A stretch of 64,000 bases of DNA, taken from NCBI GenBank assembly GCA_963575745.1, contig CAUYUJ010019116.1, forward strand, positions 107,501-171,500, given 5' to 3'. The notes under the pieces are model-generated. The model searched no databases. It saw nothing but the letters and a program-made list of their open reading frames with translations, and was not told the origin of the DNA. This document shows positions 42,600-52,799 of this stretch, in pieces. The stretch comes from Prorocentrum cordatum (taxonomy: Eukaryota; Sar; Dinophyceae; Prorocentrales; Prorocentraceae). A program made the translations under genes and the position numbers. Positions within the stretch are counted from its first letter, which is position 1; each line of letters starts with the position of its first letter.

Positions 42600-43275
42600 T
42601 CATAAAAGTTTGTCCAGCTTTCTTAAGGCTTTCTGGAGGCCTCCTGGGCGTGTTCTGGGGGCCTCTGGGGGCTTCCTCGGGCCACCCTGCCTCCAACCGC
42701 GGTCTCCCTGAACGACCGGGTCACGATTTGGAATGCTTCGGAGGGCGTCTTGGGGCCATCTTGGGCCGCCATGGGGCTCTCTTAGGGCCATCTTGGACCC
42801 CTGTAGTGCCGTTTTGGGGCTCTCTTGGACTGCCTGGAAGCCCTCTCGGATGATTGTGGGGCGATTTTGGAGCCCCCTAGGCAGCTTCGGACGCCCAGAA
42901 GACCGCCGTCTTGGAGCGTCGGGAAGCCGAAAAGAGGAGAACTCCAAAATTCACCAAAAACCAACAGAAAATCAGTGATTGTTGTCTCTTGGGGCCTGCT
43001 TGGGAGTGCTCTTGGAAGCCTCTTGGGACGTTTCGGAACGATCTTTGGGGGTATGACGGCTTCTTGGGGGTCGTCGTGGACTGTATTGGGGCTCTCTTGG
43101 GCCATTTCGGGAGCGCCAGAACGCCTGGAACCCGTCTGGGGTCGTCTCCGGGCTCTCGTGAAGTTCTCCCGGGACTCCCGGGTCGTCTGACAGGTTGCCC
43201 GGAGGCCCGGGGAGGGCCAAATTAATTTTTTTGGGGGGGGCGTTTTTTCCAGCATCCCTGGCCATATTACATCTA
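42600..43275 (+). repeat. CTTGGG-type minisatellite ending in dispersed repeat D, copy 1
   Basis: Degenerate units such as TCTTGGGGCCATCTTGGGCC fill 42,600-42,900 and 42,980-43,100. From 43,047 to 43,275 the sequence matches 47,661-47,870, with GACTGTATTGGGGCTCTCTT, GAACGCCTGGAACCCGTCTG, GGTCGTCTGACAGGTTGCCC and GGGGAGGGCCAAATT in the same order. Confidence 0.75.
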
Positions 43276-43540
43276 TGAGTAGGAATATGTATGTATGTGT
43301 GTCCATATACACATACCTATACATTTACAAGTACATATACATATACAAACAAAAAACAAACAAACAAGCATACACACATACATACATAACATGCATACAT
43401 ACCATACCATACCATACCATACCATACCATACCATACCATACCATACCATGCCATGCCATGCCATGCCATGCCATGCCGCATGCCATGCAATACCATTCA
43501 TATATACAGACAGCAATGATAATCTATATATATATACACA
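43276..43540. repeat. Short-period microsatellites (ATAC)n, (CATAC)n, (CATGC)n
   Basis: ACAT/ATAC tetramers at 43,285-43,400, CATAC pentamers at 43,400-43,448, CATGC pentamers at 43,446-43,485 and TA repeats near 43,525. Confidence 0.95.
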
Positions 43541-43542
43541 TA

Positions 43543-43583
43543 CTAGAACCATCGCGCGCGCTTCGCGCGCGCTCAGGTTCTAG
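43543..43583. repeat. 41 bp near-perfect hairpin
   Basis: CTAGAACC and GGTTCTAG form the outer arms and GCGCGCGC / GCGCGCGC the inner arms around TTC, with 3 bp bulges (ATC / TCA) between. It sits directly after the microsatellite. Confidence 0.85.
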
Positions 43584-43775
43584 CAGGCCCCAGGCCTTGA
43601 CGAATTCACTGCTCCACTGAAGTAGTGGACCACAGTCCACGCATACCAATCTGCATTCCGAAAGGCCTTCGAGGAAAATGGTTGTGTAGGGGGGCGGAGG
43701 CCGTATGAATCGGGTTCCCCGAAAGCCTTCTGGGAGCATGGGTTTGGGGCGTCTTGGGGAGCCTGTTGGGGCGTG

Positions 43776-43824
<49 letters not shown>

Positions 43825-43985
43825 GTTGCTACGACCATTCCCGAACCTGACCTTGGGGGTGGCCTAATTAACCTGGCACAGCCCCGATTGGCAACAGACC
43901 CGACACGTTCCGTCCAAACTGAACGCCAGGTTCGCACTCGCCCAGCACGAAGGGACGGCAGCTGCGGTCGCCAGTTGTCTCGCGC
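43584..43985. other. No recognised gene; (GTC)n microsatellite at 43,777-43,823
   Basis: Unique-looking flanks around a perfect GTC repeat. No domain recognised. Confidence 0.6.
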
Positions 43986-43989
43986 AAAA

Positions 43990-45085
43990 ATCAGTCCGTC
44001 CCCGTAGTAAGACGTACGGACTCTGCGTCTTGAAGGCCCTCTTGGGGCCCTCTTCGGCCATCTTCAAGCCATCTCGGGCCCTCTTGGGCTGTCTTGGGGC
44101 TCCGCGGGGGCGTCTGGGGCACTGCGAAGACGAAGCCAGCGAGTATGCTGAAAATGCACGTTTTACCCCCCAAAAAAATGCCTCTTGAAGGCCCTCTTGG
44201 GGCCCTCTTCGGCCATGTTCAAGCCATCTCGGGCCCTCTGGGGCCTCGCTGAAGCTGTCCTGGGGCCCACTAGGGAGCGCTGGGAGCCCAGAAACCATGT
44301 TCCAGGAGAGGCTTCCGGGAACATGATTTCGAACGGGGCCCTCTTGGGCCTTGGGCCTCCCTGAAGCAGTTTTGGAGGCCTCCTGGGCCGGCTTCGGGGC
44401 CTCTTGGGCCGTCTCGGGGGGTTCGGTGAGCCCCACAGGCCGACCCTGTTGGGCTTGGGCCATCTGGGGCACTCTTGGGTCTCTCTTGGGCTGTCTTGGG
44501 GCTCCTCGGGGGCGTCTGGGGCACTGCGAAGACGAAACCAGCAAGTATGCCGAAAATGTACGTTTTACGCAGGGAATGGGCCGATGTTTGCCTCTTGAAG
44601 GCCCTCTCGGGGCCCTCTTCGGCCATCTTCAAGCCATCTCGGGCCCTCTAGGGCCTCGCTGAGGCTGTCTTGTGGGCCTCTTGGGCGTCCTCGGAACTCA
44701 GAAATCATGTTCCCGGAGAGGCTTCCGGGAACATGATTTCGAACGGGGCCCTCTTGGGCCTCCCTGAAGCAGTTTTGGGGGCCTCCTGGGCCGGCTTCGG
44801 GGCCTCTTGGGCAGTCTCGGGGGGTTCGGTGAGCCCCACAGGCCGACCCTTTTGGGCCGTCTGGGGCCCTCTTGGGTCTCTCTTGGGCTGTCTTGGGGCT
44901 CCGCGGGGGCGTCTGGGGCATTGTGAAGACGAAGCCAGCGAGTATGCCGAAAACGCACGTTTTACGAAGGAAATGTGCAGATTTTTGCCTCTTGAAGGCC
45001 CTCTTGGGTCCCTCAGGGGCCCTCTTGGGGCTCTCTTGGGCGTCTTCGGGGCCTCTTGAAGCTTTCTTGACCATTTGTACGGCCC
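43990..45085 (+). repeat. Tandem array of ~400 bp units, nearly three copies
   Basis: The anchor GAAGACGAAGCCAGCGAGTA recurs near 44,124, 44,526 and 44,923. Each unit contains TTGAAGGCCCTCTTGGGGCC, a CTTGGG-type minisatellite part, and in two units an ATCATGTTCCCGG hairpin. A minus-strand frame stays open through the anchor in every unit (FGILAGFVF...PQTPPRSPKTAQ), but nothing else supports coding. Confidence 0.85.
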
Positions 45086-45736
45086 GCGTGGCCTGTCGTG
45101 GGCAATTTGGAAGCGGCCCGGGGCAGTCCCGGGAGGTCTCTGACCCCCCAGAGGTTCGGGGGGGCGGCCATGGGAGCCACGATCCTCGTGAGGGGTGCCA
45201 GGAGGCCCCAGGATTGGAGGTCCCAGGGGTCCAAAATAAATCCCAGGAGGCCCCGCGGTGTTGACCAGGGCAACGGAAGACGCAACGACGATGGCGATGA
45301 CGGCGACGGCGACGAATACGTCGGCGACGACGCCGCTGTGTCCCAGTCGCTACCGCTCCAATGCAGGACATCATGTTCCCGGACCGCTCTGGGAACATGA
45401 TCGGGGGGATCTCTCTGGCGTAGTGCTGGGCCGTATCGAGGCTCTCTCCATGACGTTTTGGGCCGTATCGGAGCCGTCTTGCGGGCCCCGTCCGTCTGTC
45501 CTACTGCTCCTCTCCAAACCCTCGTTCCCTAACCTCCCGATCATGTTCCCAGACCCCCGTCCCTTCCCCCCAGAGCACCGCAGCAGTAGGAAAGCGTTCC
45601 GAAACGGTGAGAAATCATGTTCCCGGAAAGCGTTCACGAATATGAATCGTACGTCGTCCAAGGCGCCTCGGAAGGCGCAGAGTACTCCTCCAAAGCGCGG
45701 AATCATGTTCCCGGACCGCCTTCGGGGAACATGATG
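44292..45736. repeat. Family of hairpins ATCATGTTCCC...GGGAACATGAT, six sites
   Basis: The best copy, 44,701-44,740, has perfect 17 bp arms around 6 bp. Others are 44,292-44,329 (imperfect), 45,370-45,401 (11 bp arms), 45,702-45,735 (11 bp arms), and half-sites at 45,539-45,551 and 45,611-45,640. Loops differ between copies while arms are conserved. Confidence 0.85.
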
Positions 45737-45740
45737 GGGA
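45086..45740. other. No recognised gene; GAC-rich patch and hairpin sites
   Basis: GC-rich, with a GAC/GGC-rich stretch at 45,280-45,345. Apart from the hairpin family nothing is recognised. Confidence 0.5.
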
Positions 45741-46440
45741 CGACCTCCTGCGGGCCTCCAGTGGGCCTCTTGGGGGCCTCTCGGAGGCCTGTGGGGCTCT
45801 CCTGGAGGCGTCTTGGGGCGCGCTCAGGGCCATTTTTGGGCATCTTGGGGGCCTCTTGGGGGCCTCCGGGGCGGCTCTTGGGGGCCTCTTTGGGGCCTCT
45901 TGGGGCCTCGCGGGGCCCTCTTGGGGCCCGCTGGGCTCGCTTAGGCAGTCTTGAAGCCCCTCCTGGAACCGTCTTGGGCGGCTCCTGGGCCATCTTGGGG
46001 CTCTCCGGGGCCGTCTTGGGACGATTTTGGGGGTCTCTTGGGCCGTCTTGGGGCGGTCTTGGGGGCCTCTTCGGCCGTCTTGGAGCGGTTTTGGGAGACT
46101 CTTGGACGGTCGTGGAGCGTCGGAACCCCGAAAAAATGAGAAGGCCAAAAACCTAAAAAAAAACAAAAAACAATACAAATTAACGATTTTGGCTTGTCGG
46201 CGCTCTCTTGGGAGGCTTCTTGGGATGCCTTCGGGGCCTCATGGAGCTCTCTTGGAACGTCTTCGGGCCTTCCTGGCCATTCCTGAGGCTATCTATGCGC
46301 GTCTTGGAGCGCTCGCGGGCCGTCTTGGGCGGTCTCGAACTGTTCCTGGCGGTCCCAAGGGCCCTCCGGGACGCTTCGGACGCTCCCGGGGGCGCCCTGC
46401 ACCCCCCATGGAGATTACTGGGAGCGCCCCGGGCCGCCCC
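45741..46440 (+). repeat. CTTGGG-type minisatellite
   Basis: Degenerate CTTGGGGGCCTCTTGGGGGC-like units at 45,745-46,115 and 46,195-46,440, separated by an A-rich segment (46,130-46,185). The junction with GGAGCGTCGGAA...CCGAAAA resembles 42,912-42,965. Confidence 0.8.
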
Positions 46441-46452
46441 CAGGCCCTACTC

Positions 46453-46454
<2 letters not shown>

Positions 46455-46515
<61 letters not shown>

Positions 46516-46900
46516 CATACATGCATACATACATGCATACATACATACAAGCGTAGATACGTACGAGTATTTATATATAGAGTAAGACAAAGAGAAAGAG
46601 AGACGTACATACACAAGTATAGGAGAGAGGGAGAGGAGGAAGACAGACGGAGAGAGAGGGAGAGAGAGAGAGAGGCATAGAGAGAGAGAGACAGAAGAAA
46701 GAACGAGAGGGCGAAATAAAGAAATAAAGACAGAGAGAGAGAGAAAACAACATAGAAAACAAAAACAATATAGAGATATTATAAGAGAGAGAGAGAGAGA
46801 GAGAGAAAAAAAAAAATAGAGGGATAAAACAACAACAAATGAGGAGAGAGAAAGAGAGAGAGAGAGAGAACAAACAAATAAAATAAAAAAAGGGAGAGCA
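46455..46900. repeat. (TA)n, (CATA)n and (GA)n microsatellites
   Basis: TA dinucleotides at 46,455-46,510, CATA/CATG tetramers to 46,550, then 300 bp of GA-rich purine sequence. Confidence 0.95.
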
Positions 46901-47500
46901 AGGTCAAGGACGACACACAAAAACCGCCCAAAGTCGGGCAGCACCCCCCCCTAGCCTGCCCGCGGCGCACCCCCCAGGCCGTCCTGGGCCCCGCCGGCGC
47001 CCTGCCACTGCGGGGCCCCGCCCGAGCAGGCCATCGGCGCTGCCGTCGCCCGGCGCCCTGGGCGGCTGGAGGCGCGGCCACCCGCGGGAGGCGGGCGGGG
47101 CCGGAGGGAGGCCGAGCCAAAAGCGCTGGCGAGGGGAGGCGGTGCTCGGCGCCGTCGCCGGGGGGGGGGGTTCGACGCCCGGCGTCGCCGCCCGCGGAGG
47201 CCGAGCCGAGAGCGCGGGCGAGGGGAGGCGGCGGCGGCGCCGCCGCGCCGGGGAGGGCCGGGAGGGCCTGGGCTCCTGGAAGGGGGGGAGGGAGGGGGTC
47301 CCTGCCCGCCCGTCCCGCTGAGCACGCCAAGGCATGCCCCGCTGAGCGCGCCAAGGGCTGCGAAAGGAGGAGGAGGACGACGAACGAGGGGCCGACAGAA
47401 CCCTGTAGGCGCAAGTCTGGGTCAGGTACGCTTGCAGTTCGCTAGGAAAGAAAGGCCCTCTCAGCCGAAGACTTCGCGGCGGGCCCACCAAGATGATGAT
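46901..47500. other. No recognised gene; very GC-rich
   Basis: 46,950-47,300 has GGCGAGGGGAGGCGG repeated twice (near 47,122 and 47,217). The minus strand at 46,960-47,050 reads Gly/Ala/Gln-rich low complexity. No domain recognised. Confidence 0.5.
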
Positions 47501-47504
47501 GGTG

Positions 47505-47650
47505 ATGATGATGAGGAGGAGGAGGAGGCGGAGGAGGAGGAGGAGGAGGAGGAGGAGGAGGAGGAGGATCAGGAGGGGGAAGAGGAGGAGGAGGAAGGAG
47601 GAGGAGGAGGATCAGGAGGAGGACGAGGATGAGAAGGAGAAGGACGAGGA
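47505..47650. repeat. (GGA)n microsatellite
   Basis: GGA/GAG runs with a few GAT interruptions. Confidence 0.95.
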
Positions 47651-47660
47651 AAGAGGACCA

Positions 47661-47870
47661 GAGTCGGCTTCTTGGGGTCCTCGTGGACCGTATTGGGGCT
47701 CTCTGGGGTCGTTTCGGGAGCGCGCCGGAACGCCTGGAACCCGTCTGGGGCCGTCTTCGGGCTCTGGTGAGGTTCTCCCGGGTCGTCTGATAGGTTGCCC
47801 GTGTGCTCGGGGAGGGCCAAATTCGTTAGGGGGGGAGCTTTTTCCGCGCCCCCGGCACTATAAGAATACA
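47661..47870 (+). repeat. Dispersed repeat D, copy 2
   Basis: Collinear with 43,047-43,275. Shared blocks are CGGCTTCTTGGGG, GTATTGGGGCTCTCT, CGCCTGGAACCCGTCTGGGG, GGTCGTCTGATAGGTTGCCC and GGGGAGGGCCAAATT. Confidence 0.8.
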
Positions 47871-47934
47871 CGAGCAGGAATTACACCAGAGAAAAACCCC
47901 AATCAGTGGATGGTTTTCGCTGAAGAGATCGACG

Positions 47935-48109
47935 GGGAACCCGGGAGCCCAGGAACCCAAAACCCACCGAAATCGGCCTGGAACCAATAACTGGGAACCC
48001 GGAACCAGGAACCCAGGAACCCAGCCTGCTACCAAAATCGGCGGGAAATGTTCGCCAAATCTTTCAACTTCCGCTGGGACCCCTTCAGTGCAAGCACTGA
48101 TTGGGGAAT
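47935..48109. repeat. Dispersed repeat C, copy 2
   Basis: Matches 1-180, ending at the identical CCCCTTCAGTGCAAGCACTG-ATTGGGGAAT block, followed here by a (GA)n tract (48,112-48,230). Confidence 0.8.
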
Positions 48110-48230
48110 AAGAGAGAGAGAGAGAGAGAGACAGGGGGGAAAGAGGGAGAGAGCGGGAGAGGGAACGAGAAAGGAGGAAGCCGAGGAACGAGCGAGGAGA
48201 GAGGAGAGAGAAGGAGAAGGATAGAGAACC

Positions 48231-48607
48231 GAACAAAACTAGCAAAAAGCGCCAGGCGGCGACATCGTGCGTGGCTCCCCATCGTGCGCGCCCCCCCTCT
48301 CGTGAACTGTGGAAAGCTGTTTAGTCTCTTCTGCCGCAGAGGTGTCATGTTGGTACCTCCATTGTGTAAGTCCTTTCCCCAACACAGGGCGCTCGACATC
48401 GAACATGGAAGCTTCCGATCCTCTGGATTGCCCCGTCGGGCGCCACCAACTCGGAGGTTCTGCGCTCCCGAGACTTCTTGGGAGCGATCGAGGGTTGAGG
48501 ATCGAGGACCTAAGATCAAAAACGGATCTAGGATCGAGGACCTATGATCCGTTCTGGTGTTTCCCTCTGCGCGGACGGAAATACGAACTACAAAGATCGG
48601 CTACACG
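48231..48607. other. Nothing recognised
   Basis: Mixed sequence with short GATCGAGGACC-type repeats at 48,490-48,545. No gene found. Confidence 0.5.
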
Positions 48608-48770
48608 CAAGAGTGACCCTGGGTAAGAGTGACCTTTGGTGCGCGGCTTTTGGGCGCCGCGGGGGGACCAAACACGGGCGCGCAGGACGCTACTGTCGGG
48701 TCGAGTTCGGCGATCGGGGGACCCCAACGGGCCCGCACCAAAGGTCACTCCGGCGAAAGGTCACTCTTAC
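48608..48770. repeat. Imperfect palindrome with GAGTGACC repeats in both arms
   Basis: GTAAGAGTGACCTTTGGTGC (48,623-48,642) pairs with GCACCAAAGGTCACTC plus AAAGGTCACTCTTAC on the right (48,735-48,770). Each arm carries GAGTGACC twice. No open frame of interest. It could be a MITE-like end structure. Confidence 0.6.
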
Positions 48771-48835
48771 GTGTGGTCGAAAAGAGGACGTTTTCGATCA
48801 TCTTCCCCTCTGGAAAGGCCGCCGCTTGCGACTTA

Positions 48836-49108
48836 TCCTACAACCCTCGTCAAAATCAACCTCAAACATGTCTTACGTGGCTGAACTGTTTGTGGGGAGA
48901 TACTGGAAAGAGTAGCGGTGACTGCGAGGTACTTGTATGCGCCGCCCCTCCAATGTCGGTCATCATCGAACTTCCCAGTCGTTCCCTGTCAGACCACTTT
49001 TGCCCTGGCCCCGACATTGGAGGGGCGTCTATCGACATTGAAGGGCGCGCCGACATCGCGGGGGCGCGGTCGCCATTTTTGAGGTGAATTTTGACGAGGG
49101 TAGTAGGA
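48836..49108. mobile_element. MITE-like element with ~28 bp terminal inverted repeats
   Basis: TCCTACAACCCTCGTCAAAA... (48,836-48,863) and ...TTTTGACGAGGGTAGTAGGA (49,081-49,108) are inverted with about 25 of 28 matches. Inside, GCCCCTCCAATGTCGG (48,945-48,960) and CCGACATTGGAGGGGC (49,010-49,025) are a further perfect inverted repeat. The element is 273 bp and codes for nothing recognisable. No clear target-site duplication. Confidence 0.65.
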
Positions 49109-51175
49109 CATTGTTTGGGGATCCTGCTTTGGCACGGGTGGAGCAAAGGGCTTCTTCGTCTGCGGGCCACAGCAGGCTTTTGAAACAACAGCACCGACGC
49201 CGTCCACCACCTCTCTCCAGGCTTCTTCCAACAGCTCCTCACGCTCCCCCCGCTCGGTCCTCCGGGCGCTCCTGGCCCTCTGTGGGGCCTCCGAGGGGCC
49301 TCTTGGGGGAGGGCACCCCACGGAGGCCTCCCACGGGCCCTCCGAAGGCTGGCGGGGACCGCCCTCCCCTCCTCCCCCTCCTCGCCCCTGTGCCGTCTCC
49401 CCAGGCGCCGGCATCCTTCCCCATCGCTTCCCTCTCTCCCCGATTCTCCCTCTCTCGCCCTCTCTCCCTCTCCCCCCCCCGGTCCTCCTTCCGCCCTGAT
49501 TCCATCTCCCGCCCCCTTCTCCCTCCCTTTCCCTCTTCCTCCCTCCCGCCTCATCCGCCTCCCCATTCGCGGAGATCGGGAGAAGGCGGAGGCCAGAGAA
49601 CATGCGCAACGAATGCCATGTCGTGCGCCTTTGCGCTCGCCGTGCCCCTGCAGAGGAAGCTAGACTCACACCTGTACTGCTGGCACTGCTGCAGTCGTAT
49701 GTGTAGCATGCTGAGGCCAATGGCTGGATACAGATGCGGAGGGCCAGCGTACCCGACCATGCCAGGGCCAGGCACTGGAAAGACATACGGCAACATGTTT
49801 TATTCGGCTGTCGCCTGGGCGAGACGCGGCGTCAGGTGTGTCCAGCTTCTTGGTGCCCGACGCCTCCATCGACGAGCCTGATGCGGCGAGGAGGAGTTCG
49901 GCACAGAATCGACGAGATCGCGGTAGCTTGAAAGTACGTCGTGCGACAGCCGTCGGCGTTCTCGCCCCATCGGCGGGGCAACCTGCGCTGTCATCAGCCA
50001 GTCGGGAGCCCTAAGTGTCGGACCTGCGATGGAGACAGAAATGGACAACACGTGATGCGAATGTAATTCGCCGCGCTTGCGGCTGGTTCCGGTCGCGACG
50101 ATTTGCGCATTGGTTTCTGACACCGCGTGGATCGACCAATGTTGGACAGCCTTCGCTGGAAGACAACGAAGTCCATTCAGAGCTGGCCTGATTCACGCCG
50201 CTGGTGGCCTCGAACCTTGAGCGCCAGCGTCGCCGCCACGTCGACATTGCGCGAACCTGCCGCACATACCTTCACACATGGATGACGATAATGAGACAGG
50301 CAGGCAGGCGTTTTCCAGTGCCAAGTCGCATTAAGGACTCCGTTTGGCACCCGAACGTACCAGGGCTCAGCAGCCCCTGCTGGCTCTATCCACAAAAGCC
50401 CGAATTCCGTTACCGCCCCAAACGGCGCACCTAGAAAGCATGCCCCCCGACTGTAACTGCTGCCCTCTCACACCCCACCCCTTGCGCTGGCCGCGCCTCG
50501 AGACTGTTGCCAAGGCAAAAAAGTCAGGTCGCCTCGGAGGTGCCTTGGGCGTCCGCGCTCTGTGGCCTCGGAGAAGCCTCGGCAGCCTCAGATAGCTTCT
50601 TGTTCTCCTACGGCCAAGAACTGTTGCCTAGCGTGTCGCGGCGGTGGCCCCTGTGGCACTCTGTGCCCTGCAAGCTGAGAGAATGTCGCCCTGCTTCGTG
50701 GCACGGGAGGCTGGGAAAAGCTCGGAACATGGATGATCGGGGATGGGGGCGTGCTCCGCGAGTCGCGCGAAAGCGTCATGGGGCACAACTGGCAACGCTA
50801 ATCGGCCGCGCGCCGAGGGGAGAAGTGAGAGGGGGCAGGCCTCCTCAAAAGGCGGCGGGGCCTACTCAGAGTCCCGCCCGCCTTTCCAGAGCCCGCCTCT
50901 GCCTTCGGGGAAGGCTCAGACAGCCTCTCCGAAGGAGCGTTCTGAGAGGGCCCGCCCCCTCGGCCTTCCCCCCCAGGGCGCGCTGCCGAGCTGAGCAAAC
51001 GTTCCTGACCGCACCTCTTCTTACGCGAGGCGCGGGGATGCTATTACAGCCCATGTCGCGAAGGGAGCACTGAGGGCACGAGCCTGGAGGCACCGCCGTC
51101 CGCCCCTTCCTGCCGACAGGCCACGAGGATCAAACACATTCAGACTAGAGGTTCGACCTCCTGTTCTGGAGGCGC
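49109..51175. other. No recognised gene; contains the second half of a dispersed repeat pair
   Basis: 50,085-50,245 resembles 26,140-26,345. 49,240-49,560 is CT-rich and gives long low-complexity frames. 50,840-50,960 has GAAGG/CTGAGA motifs like those near 2.7 kb. No domain recognised on either strand. Confidence 0.45.
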
Positions 51176-51182
51176 TTGCTCC

Positions 51183-51213
51183 TCCAATCTGGAGGTTCTC
51201 CGCCTCCAGATTG
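51183..51213. repeat. Perfect 12 bp-arm hairpin
   Basis: CCAATCTGGAGG, a 7 bp loop, CCTCCAGATTGG. A smaller ATCGGCGA/TCGCCGAT hairpin lies at 51,312-51,331. Confidence 0.8.
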
Positions 51214-51785
51214 GCCGCTCCCTTTAAGTTCTCAGCGGAGCGCCACGCCAGCATCTGAGGAGGGACGTTTGGGGGGGGCACCGGCTCAGGCGGGGAAGAT
51301 ATCGAGCTGGAATCGGCGATACTTCGCCGATAGATCGGCGATGGGCCCCCGATGGCAGATCCGCACGCGCATGGGCGGAGCAGGCTATCGGGCCCCAGGC
51401 GGCGATCAACGGGCCATTGAGGGTCGATGCGCCCCTCCCCGCCCCTCTCCCCCCCCCCCCGAACGTGGCCCCTGAGCATCGCCAAAGACCGGCCTGCGCG
51501 TCGGAAGCTCCACACACGTCGAGCGCAGCGGAGAAGGGCGGGTGCGCGTCAGGCGAGCTTCCACGCAACCACCAGGCCAGAAGGCGCCGTGCGTCCGCCG
51601 CCGTGGCGACGACAGCGCTGGGGAGGGCGTCCGACCCCAGATGTCCCCAGAGGGTCAACAAAACTTCTGAATGGAGGTCCGACCTCCGCAGCGGGACCAT
51701 TTTATCCATCCATTCCGACATGTCCCTTCCTCTGGCATGTAGGCTTGAACTCCATAAAAGGCGTGTTCGATCCCATGGGTCGTAT
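51214..51785. other. Nothing recognised apart from the small hairpin
   Basis: GC-rich, short open frames only. Confidence 0.5.
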
Positions 51786-52328
51786 AACATGGAGATGGAT
51801 ATATACATATATATATATGTATATATATCATAGATCATATATCATAATATATCATATATCATATATCAGCCAGCGTTGACTCCAAATAAATAGGAGGATC
51901 GGAGGAGGACGAGAGAAGGATGGGAGGAGGACGAAAGGAGGACGGGAGCAGGACGGGAGGAGGACGGGAGGAGCAAAATCAAGCAAGCGCAAGCAAGCAA
52001 GCGGAAGCAAGCAAGCGCAAGCGAGCAATAACAAGCAAGCAAGAGCCAGCGATCAAGTGCAAGCAAGCAAGGGCAAGCAAGAACAAGCAAACGATAATCA
52101 TAGGCATAGGCATAGGAGCGCTCAGAAGTGGTGCATAGGCATAGGCCTAGGCCTAGGCATAGGCATAGGCATAAGCATAGGCATAGGAATTAGGGGGAAG
52201 ACATGGGCATAGGCACAGGCATAACCATCCGACTTAGGGGGGCAGCGGACCAATTAGTAGGGTTTGCGTTAGAACTCCTATAGTGCAAGCCTACATGGAT
52301 AATATGTATACATGCATACATATATTTG

Positions 52329-52388
<60 letters not shown>

Positions 52389-52395
52389 CGTGATC
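51786..52395. repeat. Short-period arrays: TATA/ATCATA, GGAGGAC, AAGC, GCATAG, GA
   Basis: AT-rich ATATATCAT array (51,800-51,880), GGAGGACG-type array (51,893-51,975), AAGCAAGC array (51,975-52,095), GCATAG hexamers (52,105-52,195), TA and (GA)n (52,320-52,390). Confidence 0.9.
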
Positions 52396-52429
52396 CACCG
52401 CCGCTGTACTGTGGAAAATTCCCCCCCCC

Positions 52430-52790
52430 TCTTCCTCTGGAATCCGGGGGTCCCCCCCCCCTTCCCCCCGGCAAAACCCCCCCTCCCCTACCCCCCCCCC
52501 CCTCTGGAAAACTCGAGGGGGGTCACTACCGGTTCGACCCCCCCCCCTCCGGAAAACCGGGGGGGGGTCACTATACGGTTCGAACCCCCCCCCCTCCAGA
52601 AAACCTGGGGGGGTCACTACCTGTTCGAACCCCTCCCCCCCTCCCCCCCCAGAAAACCAAAGAGGGGTCACTACTGGTTCGAATCCCCCCCCCCTCTCGA
52701 AAACCGGTGGGGGGTCACTACCGGTTCGAACCCACCTCGAAAACCGGGGGGGTGACTACCGGTTCGAACCCCTTCCCCCCCCCACGCACA
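52430..52790 (+). repeat. G/C-tract array with TCACTACCGGTTCGAA core, forward
   Basis: About six units of 45-58 bp: a C8-10 tract, AAAACC, a G7-9 tract, then TCACTACCGGTTCGAACCCC. Inverted copies of the same unit lie at 53,775-53,990. Confidence 0.9.
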
Positions 52791-52799
52791 CCGCCAGCA

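Noticed and set aside
46616-46944. Hydrophobic Leu/Ser/Phe-rich frames suggesting membrane proteins
   Set aside because: They translate GA/CT and TA dinucleotide repeats.
52495-52770. GGTTCGAACC motifs looking like a tRNA B box
   Set aside because: They repeat every ~50 bp between homopolymer tracts. There is no acceptor stem or A box, so they are part of a palindromic repeat unit and not tRNA genes.
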